Source: Thoreauomyces humboldtii (Eukaryota; Chytridiomycota; Chytridiomycetes; Spizellomycetales; Powellomycetaceae). Taken from it: a stretch of 11,320 bases of DNA. A program made the translations under genes and the position numbers. The stretch spans positions 1 through 11,320 of the forward strand of contig JADGJA010000750.1 in assembly GCA_027596035.1 (NCBI GenBank), in the 5' to 3' direction. This document shows, piece after piece, positions 7,596 through 11,320 of this stretch; position 1 is the stretch's first letter; each line of letters begins with the position of its first letter. The notes below the pieces were generated by a model. The model saw only the letters and a program-made list of their open reading frames with translations. It did not search any database and was not told the origin of the DNA.

Positions 7596-10500
7596 TCACA
7601 CAAGACCAAAGCCTTTAGCGTTTTCTATGGCCGTGACCAATCGATCCTTCAGCTTGGCCTTTGACTTGTACTCTGGAAGAAGCAGTCGGCCAAAGCAGGT
7701 CAGAGAAGTCGGCAGTCTGGGGCAGAGAAGAGGGACGGAGCGGTCCACATCAGTTGCCGTATTCACTTTAAAACCAGTGTTCCCAGCAAGGATCCTCACC
7801 TATCCGTGTCGGGTCCATTGCGTTGTATCACGAACGTCAGACCCTTCAAGCCCTTAAGGGGCACCCGATCGCTCGCGGTGACGAAGTTGAGCAGCTTCTT
7901 CTTCTGATCCAGGTCCATCTCGTCCTGGACGATCTCCCAGAACCAGTCGATGACGACGTGATCGGGATGGTACCCGTCGTCGTACTGGGCCCCTTCCTCC
8001 AGCTCCTCGAAGTTGAGCACGTTGGTCGCCGTCCCGCAGATCAGAAGCTCGAGTTCCGACGGTCGACACATCTAGGGGGAAAGAACAAAGAGACAACAAC
8101 TGCTCAATTCTCTGCACATGGCTTCTCCCGGGTGCCTTTCGGTACCTTTAAAGCACGACCTCCGCAGATCTTGTAGAACCCGTTCCGGAACGCCGTGAAC
8201 TGACGACGGGTGGACTCGACGACAAAGTGATGCACATAGAGGTCCACGTACTGCTTCCGGTCCTGGTTCGTGACGATCAGGTCCTCTCCTCCGGCTACCA
8301 GGGGAAAGTTCTTGACCTGTCCGTACACGTCGTACGAGATCTCGAACGTGCGGAGGAAGACGTCCCCAACGTCGTCGTCGGACCAGTCCAGGAGCTGCTG
8401 CAAGCCTTTTCCTAGTTGCTGAAACAGAAGATGAACTTTGGGGAAAGTTTAGAAACGCAGGGAACTGGAAGTACTTACCGGCCAGGTGGCTTTGACGTCC
8501 TCCAACGTCGGTGCCTCGTCCAACAACCTCTTGTACAAGAGTTTCGGAAAGTTGGCGTCCAGTATGACACCATTGTATAGCGCCAGTCCGACGATGGTGC
8601 CGACGAGCTCGAACTCCTGCTCGCTCTCCAACGACGCGCCGTTGAGCCAACAGAATCGAGTCTCCTCGTCGTAGGTGAACATGCCGTAAGCCGGATCCAG
8701 GAGCATGTTGACGATGACCTGAAAGAACTCCTTCTGCACGCCGCCCTGGTCCATCCCTTCCTCTCCGCCTCCTATGAACCGGACCTTGAGCGGTTTCTTG
8801 AGGTCCTGCTTCTTGTTCCGGACCTAGCGGTGCTTATTCGCAAACCAGTCAGCGCCTTGACGTTAGCCTTTTTTTTTTTTGGAATCCTTCGCGATCGAGA
8901 TATACCTGCTCGAGAACGTCCTGGACGAGTCGATCGCGTCTGACTTCGAGGACCAAGAACGGGTTGGACCTTCCCTTCAGGTTCTCCTCGAGCTGGGCGA
9001 CGCTCGGAGAATCCTGGAGGAACTTCTGCGCGTGAACGACCAAGGCCTGATGGACGAACGCGTCCTCGAACACCAACGACATCTGAGCCATTGCGTCGAT
9101 GTGCATGATCCGGGTCTTTGCCACCGGATCAAAGAGGAACGGGTAGTTGAAATAGGAGAAATCCGTCACGTTCGCGGACCCGTTCTCGAGGGTTCGTTTC
9201 CAGGTGCGGTACTCTTCCTTGAAGTTGAGCTTCTTGTGCAGCACGTCGTTATAGAAAGCGGAGATCTCGAGAGGTGGGGAAGGCTTGGCTGCTTCGTTGG
9301 CCTGGTACAGCATGCCGAGGACTTTGACGGATGCGACGAGGGCTTCGTCCGTCTGAGGACTCCGCTGGAAGTGCTGTTCAAGGTACTTGTGAAAGACGTC
9401 CACGATGTTTTTGAGTCCTGCTGCACCGTACTCTGAGAGCCAGGTTACAAGGATGGACCGTGCGCGCGACCGCATGGCGCCGATGACGAGGCAGAGTTTC
9501 TTGAGAAGCGACTCGTGGTAGTTCTCGTCTTTGAGAAGAGGGTTCTCAAGAAGAATGAGCATCTGTCGCCAGTTCTGTGGGGGTGCGGTTTGCAATTTGG
9601 CGATGTTGAGCTGAAGTCTGGCTAGCAGGATCTCGATCGCGTTACTAAACGGAACCAAGAAGGTTTCGCGAGGCAGTGTCGTTATGAGCACATACGCCTC
9701 CCTCACGGCGTCGATGTCGACACCAGAAGAGTGTAATTTCGAGCTTCCAGCATTGCCATCCAATAAAAAGCTCCGGTTGAGAGCATCGCCATCTGAAAAG
9801 ACGGTGCGGAGTGTGTTGACCAGAAACCGTGCATCCGCCGACTGCTGATTGACCACGTCAGCCCCGCAAGTGGCAAGTGCAGATTTGAGCAGGGGGAGGG
9901 TGAGGTATCCGAGACTGAGCTGCTGCTCATCGTCAGATTGGGAATCCGCGGCGCAAGAGGCGGCGGTTTGTATATTCGCGGTCTCTCCAATAGTATCTGG
10001 ATGTGATTTCCCCGCCGCAAACTGTTTTTGCCCAAGTGTATTCGAATCATTCGAAAGTTGTGAAACCGAAGCATGTGAGCCGGAGCGTAAAAGGCCGGCT
10101 TGCACAGAGGTTATTGAGTGTCTCGTCAAGGCGTCTATGGAAAGTCAAGTTCAGATGTAAGTAAAAGCTTTCTCGCTGACTGTGCGGTTCCTTGAGCTGG
10201 TCACATACCGGTCACCGCGTGCAAGCTCGGCAGGTCCGTGGAGGACCGACTCCTTGGAGGCCCAGACTTTTCGGACTGATCATACCCGAGCTTGCTCAGC
10301 AACCGCAGACCCAGAAGGCTCCCATCCTGGAAAGGACCTCTTCCGTGCGAGGACGGCGTGGAAACGTCCGCCGGTATTGAGTCCGCAACCTCTTCGACAC
10401 TCGACATCGGCACCGACAGGTTGTCATCGTGATGGATGTCATCGATATCGCTCGTCGAATGCGACCTTCGCATCGCGGACTGATCGGAAAGGGAAGAGTT

Positions 10501-11172
10501 GAAGATGTTCGCGAAGGGCGAAGATGACAACATGGATGAAAGGAAAGCACGGGAAGGGGCAGCGACGGGATGCCCCGCTGCTCCAGCCAACGCGGTGTCC
10601 TTGCCCTTCGGACTGCTTCCCGACTTTGACGCAGCTGTTCTGGAGGGCTTCGGACTGGCACTGGGAGACCCGGAGGGAGAAGCGAACGGGGAAACCATCG
10701 TCGGTTCCAAGGGTATGCGCGGACAGAAAAAGTTCTTTGGTCGAGAAGCAAGCTGCACCGCCATGATGGCGGCGGCGTCGTTCGTCAGACGCGGGCCGAG
10801 CTTGCTGGATGCGCATAGCTTGTGGCTGCACGATCCTTCGCCGCATCCGATGGACAACTGATAGAAGTATCTGGATGATTCGGACTAAAAGATCAGACTG
10901 GCCCGTTCTATTGCTTGACTCTCGAAGAAACGAAAGGCTCACCTCCGGACAGCCTTCTCGAAGCGTATTCGCGACGTTCCGGACGGACTGTTTGGATCGT
11001 TGTAGGATCGCCTGGGAGCCGCATCCTGAAGCGATTTGTTGAGCTGCGGGTCGTTCAGAGCAGCCTTGAAGGAAGCGGAACGCGGCATCGAGCGCGGTGG
11101 GGTTGCATCTCCTCTAGCTGGTCCATCGCCGGCCACCGGTGTGGCGGAACCTTTCGGAGTGCTGCCCGTCAT
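7596..11172 (-). CDS. HECT-type E3 ubiquitin ligase, UBE3A/HUL4 class, with AZUL zinc finger
   Basis: Seven exons on the minus strand: 11172-10943, 10870-10209, 10134-8906, 8823-8479, 8418-8146, 8071-7800 and 7716-7596. All GT-AG introns (60-83 bp) keep frame, giving 1043 residues. Residues about 77-126 form an AZUL zinc-binding domain ([15 protein letters not shown]; Cys86, Cys91, Cys96, Cys126). Residues about 127-330 are Ser/Pro-rich and probably disordered. About 370-690 is the helical region typical of UBE3A ([15 protein letters not shown] at 494-508). The HECT domain starts near [13 protein letters not shown] (695-707), includes DQGGV (732-736) and [13 protein letters not shown], and carries catalytic Cys1011 in LPTSLTCF. 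It ends in the conserved GFGLV with a phenylalanine near the C-terminus, which HECT ligases need for activity. The enzyme takes ubiquitin from an E2 onto Cys1011 and passes it to substrates. All expected catalytic features are intact. ATG 11172 is a provisional start. Confidence 0.95.
8869..8880. repeat. Homopolymer run of 12 T inside a HECT intron
   Basis: On the gene's strand this is A12 inside intron 3 (8905-8824), upstream of the likely branch-point sequences CTAAC and CTGAC. It does not affect coding. It is a likely site of length variation or sequencing error. Confidence 0.9.
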
Positions 11173-11320
11173 GTCCGAGCAATGTGCCTTCCGGCTTCTC
11201 GGAACGAAGCTCGAGTCGATGGACGGATGTTCAGTGGCGATAGTCTGATGCGATGAATTCTAGGGTATCCGAGAGTTTGAGAAGAATGGAGAGCGACGGT
11301 ATGCCTGCTGAGGGGGGGGG
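11173..11320 (-). other. 5' flank of the HECT gene; possible extra upstream exon
   Basis: Read on the minus strand, the frame of the first exon stays open from 11172 back to a TAG at about 11263-11265. That TAG is preceded by a pyrimidine-rich tract and could be an intron acceptor (CCCTAG) rather than a stop. The open part encodes a plausible disordered stretch (EHPSIDSSFVPRSRK). The first exon may therefore begin upstream and the true start lie beyond the window, or this may be 5' UTR. The window ends in a run of nine G. No TATA box is seen. Confidence 0.4.

Noticed and set aside
7823..9436. Several plus-strand frames over the HECT gene
   Set aside because: They are mirrors of HECT exons; the minus strand gives a continuous, motif-complete ligase.

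Overview
This window is eukaryotic, almost certainly fungal and probably basidiomycete. It has spliceosomal introns of about 60-100 bp (donors GTAAGA, GTGAGT, GTGAGC; acceptors CAG/TAG), TATA boxes about 95-110 bp upstream of start codons, and a UBE3A/HUL4-class HECT ubiquitin ligase in seven exons. A fungal-type secreted aspartic protease lies near the other end. The species cannot be named from sequence alone. I see no tRNA, rRNA, CRISPR array or bacterial feature.

Layout. (1) 304-1134 (+): a small three-exon membrane-anchored SPFH/band-7 (prohibitin-like) protein behind a TATA box. (2) 1135-2296: a 1.16-kb promoter-like stretch with a perfect CRE palindrome, a cluster of seven CTGTAC motifs and a TATA box. 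(3) 2297-3754 (+): an intronless pepsin-type (A1) aspartic protease with signal peptide, propeptide and a Ser/Thr/Pro-rich C-terminal tail. (4) 3755-4845: no convincing gene. (5) 4846-5191 (+): a weakly supported small two-exon gene whose last codons lie in the left arm of a strong 132-bp fold-back repeat (5164-5295). (6) 5463-6436: a compound tandem array with a 94-bp base unit, 50-bp internal duplications and two older, longer copies. (7) 6830-7582 (+): an F-box-like gene broken by at least one frameshift. (8) 7596-11172 (-): the HECT E3 ligase, about 1043 residues, with an N-terminal AZUL zinc finger and a complete catalytic domain. Its 5' end may lie outside the window.

How the parts relate. 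The three confident genes (SPFH, protease, HECT ligase) are ordinary single genes with no sign of joint action. An F-box protein and a HECT ligase both belong to ubiquitin biology, but the F-box copy looks decayed, so the convergent pair is probably coincidental. The middle of the window (about 4.8-7.6 kb) is repeat-rich, gene-poor and degenerate, and contrasts with the intact genes on each side. It holds the most unusual structures here. I found no clear previously undescribed system. The best candidates for a second look are the fold-back element, the compound array and the CTGTAC cluster.
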